A stretch of 64,000 nucleotides of DNA from an uncultured bacterium (GTDB lineage Bacteria > Bacillota > Clostridia > UBA1381): positions 24,498-88,497 of the forward strand of contig CAJMRL010000009.1 of NCBI GenBank assembly GCA_905215805.1, in the 5' to 3' direction. The notes under the pieces were generated by a model that had not been told where the DNA came from, made no database searches, and saw nothing but the letters and a program-made list of their open reading frames with translations. Numbering within the stretch: the stretch's first letter is position 1; each line of letters opens with the position of its first letter. A program made the translations under genes and the position numbers. Shown piece by piece: positions 25,750 to 33,624 of the stretch.

Positions 25750-26409
25750 CTATCTGATTTCCTTTATACCGATCTTATAATCATAAAACGCGTAAGCCTC
25801 GTTATATGCAAATTTTCCTATCGCATCATAATAGATACCGCCAAATGCGTTATCAACGGTTCCTCCGTCTTCACCGGTATATCTGAACATCGAATTATTG
25901 TTAAAATACAGCTCATTACTGTTATTTCCATAATATATATGTGCATAATATAATATGCCGTTATTAAAATAATAGCTTCTGTTATAATTAAATCCGTTAC
26001 AGCCGCTTGGAATCTCTATCTTCATTATCTCCTCCCCAAGAGTATAATATGTACTTCCGCCTTCTCCTCCCTCGCTTTTCATTTTCGAGATATAATTATC
26101 GGTATTTTTATACAGCCGCTCTATCACAGCCGCTTCCGTCTGAGGATTATCCGAAAATACCCTGTTCATATCTATTTGATACATATCAGGTATCGCCCCG
26201 TTAGCAAGCATGACCGATGATGCAGCCGGCTGAGAACTTGAAACCGGATTTTCCGGCTTTGCCACAATATCCGTACGGCTCGCCTCATTCATAAAATAAA
26301 AGCCCAAAAATGCCGCGCTTGCAAAAACCACTATCATACAAACAACAACTGCTATAACAACGCCTACGCTTGACGCTTTGCTTTTCTTTTTGGTTTTTCT
26401 TTCCTCCAT
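25750..26409 (-). CDS. Membrane-anchored protein of unknown function
   Basis: 219 residues: a basic N-terminus (EERKTKKKSKAS), one membrane helix (about residues 15-40), a Ser/Pro linker (50-67) and an external domain rich in Tyr and Asn (YYFNNGILYYAHIYYGNNSNELYFNN is its core region). I do not recognise a family. It starts 14 nt after the SH3b gene and precedes the lipase-like gene by 41 nt, so all three share a transcript. Confidence 0.78.
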   Translation of the reverse strand: MEERKTKKKSKASSVGVVIAVVVCMIVVFASAAFLGFYFMNEASRTDIVAKPENPVSSSQPAASSVMLANGAIPDMYQIDMNRVFSDNPQTEAAVIERLYKNTDNYISKMKSEGGEGGSTYYTLGEEIMKIEIPSGCNGFNYNRSYYFNNGILYYAHIYYGNNSNELYFNNNSMFRYTGEDGGTVDNAFGGIYYDAIGKFAYNEAYAFYDYKIGIKEIR

Positions 26410-26423
26410 AAGTATACCCCCTA

Positions 26424-27521
26424 TTATCTAAGATACATTGATTTTGCATATCCCGTCTTGCCGTCATATGTAATTTGACTGAATCCGCCGGACGTCCTTC
26501 CGCTGAATACGACCTGCGCTCCGACAGGGATTTCGCACAAAATCTGCGCTGTTTCATCGGGGGCTGATCTTAGATAAATGGCTGATTGAACACCGTAAAC
26601 AGTCATTGTTCTTGAGGAATCACTGCCTGAAGTCGGAGTCTTTGTACTTTCAACAGCGGATGCCGTTGCTTTCGGTGCATTTTTGGTAAGATATTTTGCC
26701 TTTGAATATCCTGTTTGTCCCTTATACTCTACCTTGTAATAACCATTTTTCCCATTCTGTATAACTTCCACTTTCTCTCCAAGCGCTATTGTGCCTATAA
26801 CCTCTGCATCATCATCAGGCATTGCTCTCATATATATAGCGTTTTCAACTCCGGTAACGTACATTGCTCCAGATACCTGAATATCCGGCTCATCTTCTCC
26901 ATCTATGCTTCCTCCCTGTTCCCTTAGCTGCTTATATGCCAGAGTAGCATCATTCGTTAAATATTTTGAATAAACATACCCCTCCATATCCTCATACCTA
27001 ACATAACTAAACTCCTCATCAACCGCACTAATACATACAACTGTTTCCGCAAGAGGTATCTCCGCAAGCACTTCACTCCCGCTGTCAGGCTTTTCTCTCA
27101 GCATAGCACTTTCCTGCACATTTGCAATGTACATTGTCACTTCCGGCAATGCCGTAGGCGATGGAGCTGGCAGCGTTGGATCATATATACGTGATGATTT
27201 CACATACCCTTCTGTTCCGTTTACCGCTACCTTATAAAACCCGTTCGGAGCAAGAGATATAAAGGTAACCTCTGTATTGCCCTGACAGGTCAAAAGAACC
27301 GCTGAAACGCTGTTGGGTGTTTGATATATCTTAGTATCACCTCCATAGGTCTTATATATCATATTTGCATTGATCTCTTTTACAATATTGCTTACTTCTC
27401 CGCTCTGTTCAAGCACAGCGGACTTTCTAAATTTCATGTACTCGTATCCCGCAAATCCCGCCGCACCTGCAGCAATAACCACACTTATAACTACCGCCGC
27501 CGTTCCTTTTTTAGATGGCAT
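26424..27521 (-). CDS. Membrane-anchored protein with four bacterial SH3 domains
   Basis: 365 residues: a basic N-terminus and one membrane helix (about 7-28), then four SH3b-like repeats (roughly 55-115, 128-195, 220-285 and 308-365). Each has a variant of the pattern LR..P...A.VL..I..G..V....... GFYKV.Y.G..GYV.S.YL; the third and fourth are clearest (YMRAMPDDDAEVIGTI, YLRSAPDETAQILCEI). Such domains bind cell-wall peptidoglycan. First gene of a three-gene operon, driven by the promoter at 27557-27585. Confidence 0.87.
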   Translation of the reverse strand: MPSKKGTAAVVISVVIAAGAAGFAGYEYMKFRKSAVLEQSGEVSNIVKEINANMIYKTYGGDTKIYQTPNSVSAVLLTCQGNTEVTFISLAPNGFYKVAVNGTEGYVKSSRIYDPTLPAPSPTALPEVTMYIANVQESAMLREKPDSGSEVLAEIPLAETVVCISAVDEEFSYVRYEDMEGYVYSKYLTNDATLAYKQLREQGGSIDGEDEPDIQVSGAMYVTGVENAIYMRAMPDDDAEVIGTIALGEKVEVIQNGKNGYYKVEYKGQTGYSKAKYLTKNAPKATASAVESTKTPTSGSDSSRTMTVYGVQSAIYLRSAPDETAQILCEIPVGAQVVFSGRTSGGFSQITYDGKTGYAKSMYLR

Positions 27522-27556
27522 ATTTCTCCCTCCATAAAATTTTCTACCTAATATAT

Positions 27557-27585
27557 ATTATATCATAACACCTCGAAATTTGCAA
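27557..27585 (-). promoter_or_regulatory. Sigma-A promoter of the SH3b operon
   Basis: TTGCAA (27580-27585), 17 nt ending in TGA, and TATAAT (27557-27562) on the minus strand. Confidence 0.7.
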
Positions 27586-27605
27586 TCTTTTACTATGATA
27601 TTTCA

Positions 27606-27634
27606 GAATAGTTTTGGTTTTTTCGGCATAGAAT
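27606..27634 (+). promoter_or_regulatory. Sigma-E promoter of spoIIID
   Basis: GAATAGT (27606-27612), 14 nt, CATAGAAT (27627-27634). This fits the sigma-E pattern (about KMATATT-N14-CATACAHT), and spoIIID is a known sigma-E gene in Bacillus. The start codon lies about 57 nt downstream. Confidence 0.65.
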
Positions 27635-27697
27635 GGTACAAATATTTTCTGAAAGCAAAACATTATGCTTTCAAAGTCAGTGAGTGGGAGGAATAAT

Positions 27698-27958
27698 ATG
27701 AAGGATTACATTGAACGCCGCGCAGTTGAATTGGCGCAGTACATAATTGAGAACAAGGCAACAGTACGTCATACGGCGCGCGTATTCAATATCAGCAAAT
27801 CTACGGTCCATAAAGATGTGCATGAACGTCTAAAACGTCTTAATCCGGCTCTTTACCGTGATGCCCAAAAAGTGCTCGAAACAAACAAAGCCGAACGCCA
27901 TATCCGAGGCGGTGAGGCAACCCGTGAAAAATACCTTAAACTGCATAATGCTCAATAA
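27698..27958 (+). CDS. spoIIID: Sporulation transcriptional regulator SpoIIID
   Basis: A mother-cell DNA-binding protein that tunes the sigma-E and sigma-K regulons. 86 residues with the helix-turn-helix TVRHTARVFNISKSTVHKDV (about 23-42) and the conserved C-terminal basic helix region RHIRGGEATREKYLKL. I start at the ATG at 27698 (GGGAGG 6 nt upstream), giving the usual length, rather than at an upstream ATG at 27665 that lacks a site. It is monocistronic between a sigma-E-like promoter and a strong terminator. Confidence 0.97.
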   Translation: MKDYIERRAVELAQYIIENKATVRHTARVFNISKSTVHKDVHERLKRLNPALYRDAQKVLETNKAERHIRGGEATREKYLKLHNAQ

Positions 27959-27962
27959 ATGC

Positions 27963-28000
27963 AAATGTCACAAAATCACTATATTTTGTGACATTTTTTT
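27963..28000 (+). terminator. Terminator of spoIIID
   Basis: A perfect 14-bp stem (AAATGTCACAAAAT and ATTTTGTGACATTT) with a 6-nt loop, followed by a T-run. Confidence 0.9.
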
Positions 28001-28398
28001 GTGCATATTTTAAGCTAAATTCATATTATCATTCACTTTAAATTCTTTGTAATATTTTTTTAACATTTGAATAAATTTCGACAGGCAATTTACATTTTTT
28101 TCTTTTTCGATCTTATTTTTAATGAACTTGTATAAATACATTTTAATTTTTTTTTCATAATGCTGCCATACTGCTGTTAATATTTCTTTTTACTTGCATT
28201 TATATTACAATATTATTTCTTTTAATTTACTTTTATATTTCTCATTTTTTAAAAAAAATTAACGAAATCTTTAAACGGCTTAAAACTTTTTTAAAAAACC
28301 CTTGACATTAAGCCTTTTTTCTGTTAAAATATTTTACAGATACAAAAAGATAAGCATAAAAATCTTTAGAATATTAGAATAAAAGGAGAGATTCAGTC
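28001..28398. other. 398-bp AT-rich intergenic region before the SLH-NlpC/P60 gene
   Basis: Very AT-rich, with long pyrimidine runs on the plus strand. Apart from the promoter at 28302-28330 and the ribosome-binding site near 28384, I see no gene, riboswitch-like fold or repeat. Confidence 0.6.
28302..28330 (+). promoter_or_regulatory. Sigma-A promoter of the SLH-NlpC/P60 gene
   Basis: TTGACA (28302-28307), 17 nt, TAAAAT (28325-28330). The leader is about 60 nt. Confidence 0.8.
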
Positions 28399-29727
28399 TT
28401 GAATAAAATCAAAAAGAGTATTATCTTATCTGTTCTTTCTGCAGCCGCATCTTTTGGCACTACAGCTTTTGCAGCTGATTTAAGCGGCTGGGCAGTTTCG
28501 GAATATCAGGCGGCAAATGAAGCCGGTCTTTGTTCATATGCTGTTGTTTCAAGCAATATGACAGAAAATATTACGAGACAGGAGTTCTGCGAACTTACAG
28601 TTAATCTTTATAAGAAACTTACTAACGATTATGACTTGATAGTACCCGAAAATTCACCTTTTGTTGACACTGATAATTTAGCGGTCAAGCAGGCATATTG
28701 CTATGGTATAGTTTCCGGAACAGATGAAAATAAGTTTACACCTGATCGTTTGGTCACAAGGGAGGAGATGGCGAAGATGCTCGTAAGCACTCTTACCGCC
28801 GGCGATGCGTCATTCAATCTTTCTGACGGATCTGACTCAGACGTACTCGACAGCTTCGCCGACGGTTCAGAAGTAAGCTCATGGGCTAAGTCTTCGGTTA
28901 TTACAATGCTCAACTACTCGCTTATGAACGGTGTAACTGATACATATTTTAAACCTTCGGGAGCTACAACCCGCGAGCAGGCTATAGCAAGCATCAATCG
29001 TTCATATAATCAGTTCGGAAGTAATGACTATACACTCGAGCTTCCGCAAATCACACTTCCTTCGGATGATGCGACAATTGAAGCAGGTCCTTTTGACATT
29101 GAGTGGACACAAACTCCAAATGCTCAAAACTACACTGTTATCATAAAAAATGACGAAGGTGAGGCTGTTATATGGACAGACACCACCGATACATCAATCA
29201 CAATTGACGCTGCGTGGATGGAGACGAATAAAAATTATTCAATTATCGTAGGAGCTACTCTTCCTGATAATTCTGAATGTTTCAGCGTGCCTGTTGATTT
29301 TAAATATAAGGCAAGCGCTAATTCTTCAAAAACAGAATCCGAATATGTCGCGTCAAATCCTAAAGCTCAGGCACTTATAGATACTGCAGCACAGTATTTG
29401 GGCGTTCCGTATGTTTGGGGAGGCTCATCTCCGAGCGGTTTTGACTGCTCAGGCTTTGTACAGTATGTATGCAAGCAAAACGGAATTACTATTCCAAGAG
29501 TAGCTGATGACCAGTATCACGGTCCCGGGACTTCAGTTTCCAAGAGTCAGTTGCAGCCGGGAGATCTCGTATTCTTTGGGTCCGGCGGTTATGCAACTCA
29601 TGTCGGTATGTATGTCGGAAATGGTACTATGATACACGCTCCTTCAACAGGAAAGAATATCATGTACACATCAATAAATTCAGATTATTACACATCGCGT
29701 TATCTTGGCGCAAAACGTGTATATTAA
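28399..29727 (+). CDS. SLH-domain NlpC/P60 cell-wall hydrolase
   Basis: A 442-residue secreted protein. The signal peptide spans residues 1-25 (cleavage near AFA-AD). Three SLH repeats (about 28-75, 86-133 and 150-205) bind secondary wall polymer, a fibronectin-like beta domain spans about 215-303, and the NlpC/P60 domain spans about 320-442 with Cys350 (FDCSGF), His401 (THVGMYVG) and His413 (IHAP). It likely cleaves gamma-D-Glu-diaminopimelate bonds in peptidoglycan. The start is a TTG at 28399 with AAGGAG 10 nt upstream; no ATG fits the signal peptide. Monocistronic, followed by a strong terminator. Confidence 0.93.
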   Translation: MNKIKKSIILSVLSAAASFGTTAFAADLSGWAVSEYQAANEAGLCSYAVVSSNMTENITRQEFCELTVNLYKKLTNDYDLIVPENSPFVDTDNLAVKQAYCYGIVSGTDENKFTPDRLVTREEMAKMLVSTLTAGDASFNLSDGSDSDVLDSFADGSEVSSWAKSSVITMLNYSLMNGVTDTYFKPSGATTREQAIASINRSYNQFGSNDYTLELPQITLPSDDATIEAGPFDIEWTQTPNAQNYTVIIKNDEGEAVIWTDTTDTSITIDAAWMETNKNYSIIVGATLPDNSECFSVPVDFKYKASANSSKTESEYVASNPKAQALIDTAAQYLGVPYVWGGSSPSGFDCSGFVQYVCKQNGITIPRVADDQYHGPGTSVSKSQLQPGDLVFFGSGGYATHVGMYVGNGTMIHAPSTGKNIMYTSINSDYYTSRYLGAKRVY

Positions 29728-29734
29728 AAATATT

Positions 29735-29760
29735 CCCTCCCCGATTGGGGAGGGTTTTTG
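29735..29760 (+). terminator. Terminator of the SLH-NlpC/P60 gene
   Basis: CCCTCCCC (29735-29742), a GATT loop, GGGGAGGG (29747-29754), then TTTTTG. Confidence 0.92.
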
Positions 29761-29767
29761 TTTATAT

Positions 29768-29800
29768 AAAAAACGCCTCCGGCACATACCGAAAGCGTTT
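29768..29800 (-). terminator. Terminator of the sortase operon
   Basis: On the minus strand AAACGC pairs with GCGTTT, with an inner CGG/CCG stem, followed by TTTTTTAT. It lies just after the sortase stop at 29805. Confidence 0.75.
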
Positions 29801-29804
29801 CTTT

Positions 29805-30581
29805 TTATTCATAAACTCTTTTTGCCACCACTACAAACCTTTCATCATTTGTATTATATGAGCAAGTAGATAAAGTAAGCAGCTTATCTCCGTACCTTAC
29901 ACTTTCGCCGGTATCATACAAAGAATTATCCTTTACATTTTCTATGTATTCCTCAAACTCTTCTTCATCTGCTGCATTTGTAAATTCATAATACCTAAAA
30001 TCGGAATCATGCTTCGCATAAAAAGCTCCTATCACACGGTATTTCCCCTGCTCATACAACGTATCGAATTGGATATCTCCATACTGTTCAAAAAAAGCCT
30101 TATCATCGTATTTAAGCAGTGCGGAAAACATTGTTCCGTCCTTCATATTATGTCCGTATATAATAAGATTTGTACTCCTGACCATGTCGCATTCATAATC
30201 CAAAAACGGCAGACCGCTATACTGCTTCTCCTTTTCAAAATTATGGTGCATATAAAAATCATTTCCTGTATTGGTATACATAACAGGATAATCAATATCC
30301 GTACCATCCACTTTAAGCCAGCCTACCATATCGTTATTCTGTTCATAAAGAGGATAATATTTGCTCATCATCCCGTTGTCCATATAAGTTATTATCTCTT
30401 TCTCCTGACCGTCCTGTGACTGCACTGTATCCGCTTTTGTCTGCTCCTCTACCTTTTCCCTAAGCTGAGAAATATCATTTTGAGCAGTATGAGAGTTATA
30501 ATAATACATACCGATATACGCAGCGCAGCCCAGAAAAATCAAAAGAGAAAGGATCTCTATAATCAAGCGCTTATTTTTCAC
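29805..30581 (-). CDS. srtB: Class B sortase
   Basis: A membrane transpeptidase that joins surface proteins to peptidoglycan. 258 residues with an N-terminal membrane anchor (about 8-28). The catalytic set is His144 (IIYGHNMKDG), Cys240 (TLSTCSY) and Arg248. DYPVMYTNTGNDFYMHHNF and the long insert before the Cys strand are class B traits. It starts at GTG (30581) with AGGAAG 6 nt upstream, 27 nt after the substrate gene, so substrate and enzyme form a dedicated pair. Confidence 0.94.
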   Translation of the reverse strand: MKNKRLIIEILSLLIFLGCAAYIGMYYYNSHTAQNDISQLREKVEEQTKADTVQSQDGQEKEIITYMDNGMMSKYYPLYEQNNDMVGWLKVDGTDIDYPVMYTNTGNDFYMHHNFEKEKQYSGLPFLDYECDMVRSTNLIIYGHNMKDGTMFSALLKYDDKAFFEQYGDIQFDTLYEQGKYRVIGAFYAKHDSDFRYYEFTNAADEEEFEEYIENVKDNSLYDTGESVRYGDKLLTLSTCSYNTNDERFVVVAKRVYE

Positions 30582-30608
30582 TCGATGCTTCCTTTCTCTT
30601 AAAATATA

Positions 30609-31898
30609 TTAATCGTTCTTTTTATTTTTGCGTCTGTCTATCTCGGTAAAAGCAAACAATCCGAGTCCAAAAACTCCGACAACAGATAATCCTGCGATGG
30701 GTGTTGTATCTCCTGTTTTAGGATTTGTCTTTGCCGCAGTTGCTCTTGGGGTGGATGTCGGCCTTGTTGTGGCTCTTGCTCGCGGAGTCGATGCAGGTCT
30801 TGTTGTGGCTCTTGCTCGCGTAGTCGATGTAGGCCTTGTTGTAGCTTTTGCTGACGCTGTACTGTAAGGCTTAAGATTTACTCTGTCTTCATACTCAAGT
30901 GTTTCACCTTCGAGAAGATTCAAAACATAACTTGACACGCCGCTGTTATCACTTGTATCATTATCATCCTTAAGTCTTATACTTGTTTTAAGCTCACCAT
31001 TGGAATCATATACTCTTACCATTCCGCTTCCCGTAGCAGTATATCTTCCAGGCTGAATATCATCCGATTTTCCTACTCTCTTTACGCCGCCGCTCTTCAG
31101 CACAACCGGCGATGCTGTAGGCTCAGGTTCCGGAGTATCTTCAGGCACTGCCGTTGATACAGGCGGAATAGTCTTTAACGGGAGAGGAGTTTCAGCTGAA
31201 ACTGCCACAGCCGGAGTTGCTGCTATGTAAGGTGTGGCTGTCGGGCGACGAGTAGCTATAGGTGTTGGAGTTGCTGTTTCCTCTGTCGGTCTTGAAACTA
31301 TACTCCAATCAATATCCTCAAGCTTTGAAAGCTCTGACGCTGTTATTCCTGACGGAACTGTTACAGTTACAGTATATACCTTAGTCTCGCTGTCCGACTG
31401 TGTATTCATACGTCCTATATATAGATCCTCTGTATATTTATTGTTGTTCAAATACACATATCTTCCGTCAAGCTCTGTAGAATAAACGATATCATTAGAC
31501 GCGTCTGTAATTTTTATATCATACTTGTCCAGTATTGTTCCTTCTATACTCTTTACCGGTTCCGGACTGGAGGACGGATTAACGCTTGGAGTCGGGGTCG
31601 AGCGCACATTTGAATCGGCCGACAATCTTAAATACATATCAACCTTCATATCGTCTTCATTGTCACTCTTTATAGTAATAACTTGGCTTACCGTTCTCTT
31701 CTTTACCGTAAGTGAATCAAGCTCAGTCATCAAACCGGAAATACTTTTTGAAGTCTCGTCACCGCTGCTATACTGATATGTAACATTTTTTCCCGAAGAA
31801 TTTGTTACCGTTACATTTGACTCAGAAGCCGCATACGCGCTTACAGCAATTCCGGAAACAATTACCGCGGCTGATGATATTGCAATAAATTTCTTCAT
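30609..31898 (-). CDS. Sortase-anchored surface protein (NPKTG motif)
   Basis: A 429-residue secreted protein: signal peptide 1-23 (MKKFIAISSAAVIVSG...AYA), a beta-rich N-terminal region to about 200, a second small domain near 265-345 (GGVKRVGKSDDIQPGRYTAT), and a Thr/Pro/Arg/Ala stalk that ends in three 12-residue repeats. The wall-sorting signal is NPKTG (392-396), followed by a hydrophobic helix and the basic tail RRKNKKND. NPxTG-type motifs suit class B sortases, and srtB follows directly. The start at 31898 gives a clean signal peptide and has AAGGAAG 9 nt upstream. Its ligand is unknown. Confidence 0.88.
   Translation of the reverse strand: MKKFIAISSAAVIVSGIAVSAYAASESNVTVTNSSGKNVTYQYSSGDETSKSISGLMTELDSLTVKKRTVSQVITIKSDNEDDMKVDMYLRLSADSNVRSTPTPSVNPSSSPEPVKSIEGTILDKYDIKITDASNDIVYSTELDGRYVYLNNNKYTEDLYIGRMNTQSDSETKVYTVTVTVPSGITASELSKLEDIDWSIVSRPTEETATPTPIATRRPTATPYIAATPAVAVSAETPLPLKTIPPVSTAVPEDTPEPEPTASPVVLKSGGVKRVGKSDDIQPGRYTATGSGMVRVYDSNGELKTSIRLKDDNDTSDNSGVSSYVLNLLEGETLEYEDRVNLKPYSTASAKATTRPTSTTRARATTRPASTPRARATTRPTSTPRATAAKTNPKTGDTTPIAGLSVVGVFGLGLFAFTEIDRRKNKKND
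30736..30843 (-). repeat. Three in-frame 36-bp tandem repeats in the stalk
   Basis: Units at 30736-30771, 30772-30807 and 30808-30843 encode TTRPTSTPRATA, TTRPASTPRARA and TTRPTSTTRARA. The unit is a multiple of three, so copy-number change would alter stalk length and keep the frame. Confidence 0.85.
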
Positions 31899-31938
31899 CA
31901 AATCTCGCTTCCTTTTTAATATTATTAAACACCTGTAT

Positions 31939-31967
31939 ATTATAACATATTTTTTTTCGTTTGTCAC
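31939..31967 (-). promoter_or_regulatory. Sigma-A promoter of the sortase-substrate operon
   Basis: GTGACA (31962-31967), 17 nt ending in TGT, and TATAAT (31939-31944) on the minus strand. Confidence 0.7.
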
Positions 31968-32144
31968 TATATTTTTGAAAAAAAATCGAATAAATTTTAT
32001 AAAAATTTCTACACTGCTATTATAATATCCGTATAGTATTATATGCCGACTGTTAAATATCGTTAATTTGATACTTGATTTTTATTATTTTTTTAACTTT
32101 TACATAAATTTTTGATAAATTTTATAAATAACACAAAATACCTC

Positions 32145-32173
32145 TTGAAAAATTAATAAAGTTGTTGTATAAT
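32145..32173 (+). promoter_or_regulatory. Orphan sigma-A promoter
   Basis: TTGAAA (32145-32150), exactly 17 nt, TATAAT (32168-32173). No open frame follows; a terminator lies about 40 nt past the predicted start, and the next gene is on the opposite strand. Confidence 0.65.
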
Positions 32174-32179
32174 ATAATT

Positions 32180-32247
32180 AACATTGTTTGTTACAATGTT
32201 ACATTCATATAAAAAGAACCGCCGACTAGCCAACGGCGGTTTTTTTT
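32180..32247 (+). ncRNA. Candidate small RNA of about 68 nt
   Basis: The predicted transcript runs from about 32180 to the T-run at 32240-32247. It begins with a short hairpin (TAACATTG/CAATGTTA, 32179-32201) and ends in the terminator stem AACCGCCG/CGGCGGTT (32217-32241). The only ATG frame runs through the terminator, so it is unlikely to be coding. It matches no RNA family that I recognise. Readthrough would be antisense to icd. Confidence 0.45.
32217..32247 (+). terminator. Terminator of the orphan unit
   Basis: An 8-bp GC-rich stem with a 9-nt loop, then eight T residues: a textbook intrinsic terminator with no coding gene upstream on this strand. Confidence 0.85.
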
Positions 32248-32290
32248 CATTTGCAAAGCATAAATTTAAGCCGCAATAAAATAGGCCTTG

Positions 32291-32321
32291 CAAAAAAAGA
32301 GCCGCCCACAGGGCAGCTCTT
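32291..32321 (-). terminator. Terminator of icd
   Basis: AAGAGC/GCTCTT and GCCC/GGGC form a two-part stem with one mismatched pair. On the minus strand it is followed by seven T residues, about 20 nt after the icd stop. Confidence 0.85.
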
Positions 32322-32341
32322 GGATTATACACAGCAGCTTA

Positions 32342-33556
32342 TTACATAAGCTTTGAAAGACGCTCGTTTACAGCCTCAAGGAATTCCTTTGTATTTACCT
32401 TTTTCTTGTTTTCAAGCTTTGAAAGCAAATACAAATCGCCTGTCATAACTCCGTCCTCTATTGTTTCTATCGTTGCCTTTTCAAGATTATCAGCGTATCT
32501 CACAAGCTCCGGAAGATTGTCAAGCTCTCCTCTCTTTCTGAAAGCGCCCGACCATGCAAATATCGTTGCAACAGAATTTGTCGATGTTTCTTCACCCTTA
32601 AGATACTTATAATAATGACGCTGTACTGTTCCGTGTGCAGCCTCATATTCATAATTTCCGTCCGGAGATACAAGAACAGATGTCATCATTGCAAGCGAGC
32701 CATATGCCGTAGCTACCATATCGCTCATAACATCTCCGTCGTAGTTCTTGCATGCCCAGATATATCCGCCCTCTGAGCGGATAACTCTTGCCACTGCATC
32801 ATCGATAAGAGTATAGAAATACTCTATTCCCGCCGCATCAAACTTATCCTTATATTCATTCTCAAAAATTTCCGCAAATATATCCTTAAATCTATGGTCA
32901 TACTTCTTTGAAATTGTATCCTTTGTTGCAAACCATACATCCTTTTTCTGGTCAAGCGCATAATTAAAGCATGCTCTTGCAAAGCTTGAAATAGAGTCGT
33001 CCCGGTTATGCAACCCCTGAATTATTCCGCTGCTCTCTTTAAATTCATGTATAGTTTCTCTTGTTTCATTTCCGTCCTTATCGGTATAAACAAGCTCTGC
33101 TTTTCCTCCGGCAGGAACCTGCATCTCAACATTTTTATAAACATCTCCATAAGCATGACGCGCGATGGTTATAGGCTTTGTCCATGTAGGAATGTATGGT
33201 GTGATTCCCTTAACAAGAATCGGAGTTCTGAATACTGTACCATCAAGAAGCGCACGTATTGTACCATTTGGCGATTTCCACATTTCCTTAAGATTATACT
33301 CCGGCATTCTTGCCGCATTTGGAGTAATTGTAGCGCATTTTACCGCAACACCGTACTTTTTTGTTGCCTCTGCGCTTTCAAATGTAACCTTATCGTCTGT
33401 TTCATTTCTGTGCACAAGACCCAAGTCATAGTATTCTGACTTCAAATCAACATAAGGCGTAATAAGTATATCCTTTATCCACTGCCAGATAACTCTTGTC
33501 ATTTCATCGCCGTCCATCTCGACAAGCGGCGTTTTCATCTTAATTTTTTCAGCCAT
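32342..33556 (-). CDS. icd: Isocitrate dehydrogenase (NADP+), homodimeric eukaryote-like type
   Basis: Converts isocitrate to 2-oxoglutarate with NADP+. Conserved blocks are PLVEMDGDEMTRVIW, ATITPNAARMPEY, KSPNGTIRALLDGTVFR, YDGDVMSDMVA (metal Asp) and EAAHGTVQRHY (NADP region). About 404 residues and these motifs place it in the type II homodimeric group rather than the E. coli type. I favour the ATG at 33556 (GGAGG 7 nt upstream) over one at 33562 that abuts the site. A promoter within the end of the upstream gene and a leader hairpin (33578-33608) suggest transcriptional control. Confidence 0.95.
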   Translation of the reverse strand: MAEKIKMKTPLVEMDGDEMTRVIWQWIKDILITPYVDLKSEYYDLGLVHRNETDDKVTFESAEATKKYGVAVKCATITPNAARMPEYNLKEMWKSPNGTIRALLDGTVFRTPILVKGITPYIPTWTKPITIARHAYGDVYKNVEMQVPAGGKAELVYTDKDGNETRETIHEFKESSGIIQGLHNRDDSISSFARACFNYALDQKKDVWFATKDTISKKYDHRFKDIFAEIFENEYKDKFDAAGIEYFYTLIDDAVARVIRSEGGYIWACKNYDGDVMSDMVATAYGSLAMMTSVLVSPDGNYEYEAAHGTVQRHYYKYLKGEETSTNSVATIFAWSGAFRKRGELDNLPELVRYADNLEKATIETIEDGVMTGDLYLLSKLENKKKVNTKEFLEAVNERLSKLM

Positions 33557-33577
33557 TTTCATTCCTCCTAAAAATTA

Positions 33578-33608
33578 TAAAAAGGGATTTCCCCTAAGCA
33601 AATCCCCC
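33578..33608 (-). terminator. Terminator/attenuator hairpin between the SpoVB-like gene and icd
   Basis: GGGATTT/AAATCCC with a 9-nt loop, then TTTTTATAATTTTT on the minus strand. It can end the SpoVB-like transcript, but it also lies downstream of the probable icd promoter (33625-33653), only about 10 nt after the predicted start. Confidence 0.7.
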
Positions 33609-33624
33609 TCATTAGTTATTAATT

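Larger units (their letters stand above)
31899..32341. other. 443-bp intergenic region between the sortase substrate and icd
   Basis: It holds the substrate promoter (31939-31967, minus), an orphan plus-strand promoter (32145-32173) with a small RNA candidate and terminator to 32247, and the icd terminator (32291-32321). The rest is AT-rich with no gene that I can support. Confidence 0.7.

Noticed and set aside
28001..28398. Riboswitch or small gene in the 398-bp gap before the SLH protein
   Set aside because: The sequence is AT-rich and low in complexity with no stable GC-containing fold or translated frame; only the promoter is supported.
30736..30843. Regularly spaced 36-bp repeats that could suggest a CRISPR array
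   Set aside because: The units are contiguous with no spacers, lie in frame inside a coding region, and encode a repeated 12-residue stalk unit.
33008..33439. Long open frames on the plus strand opposite icd (143 and 88 residues)
   Set aside because: They lie entirely antisense to a well-conserved gene, lack ribosome-binding sites, and have odd, Tyr/Cys/Phe-rich composition typical of shadow frames.
32342..33556. icd as a mobile or transferred gene because of its eukaryote-like type
   Set aside because: This homodimeric type is common in bacteria, and base composition and gene signals look like those of the neighbours.
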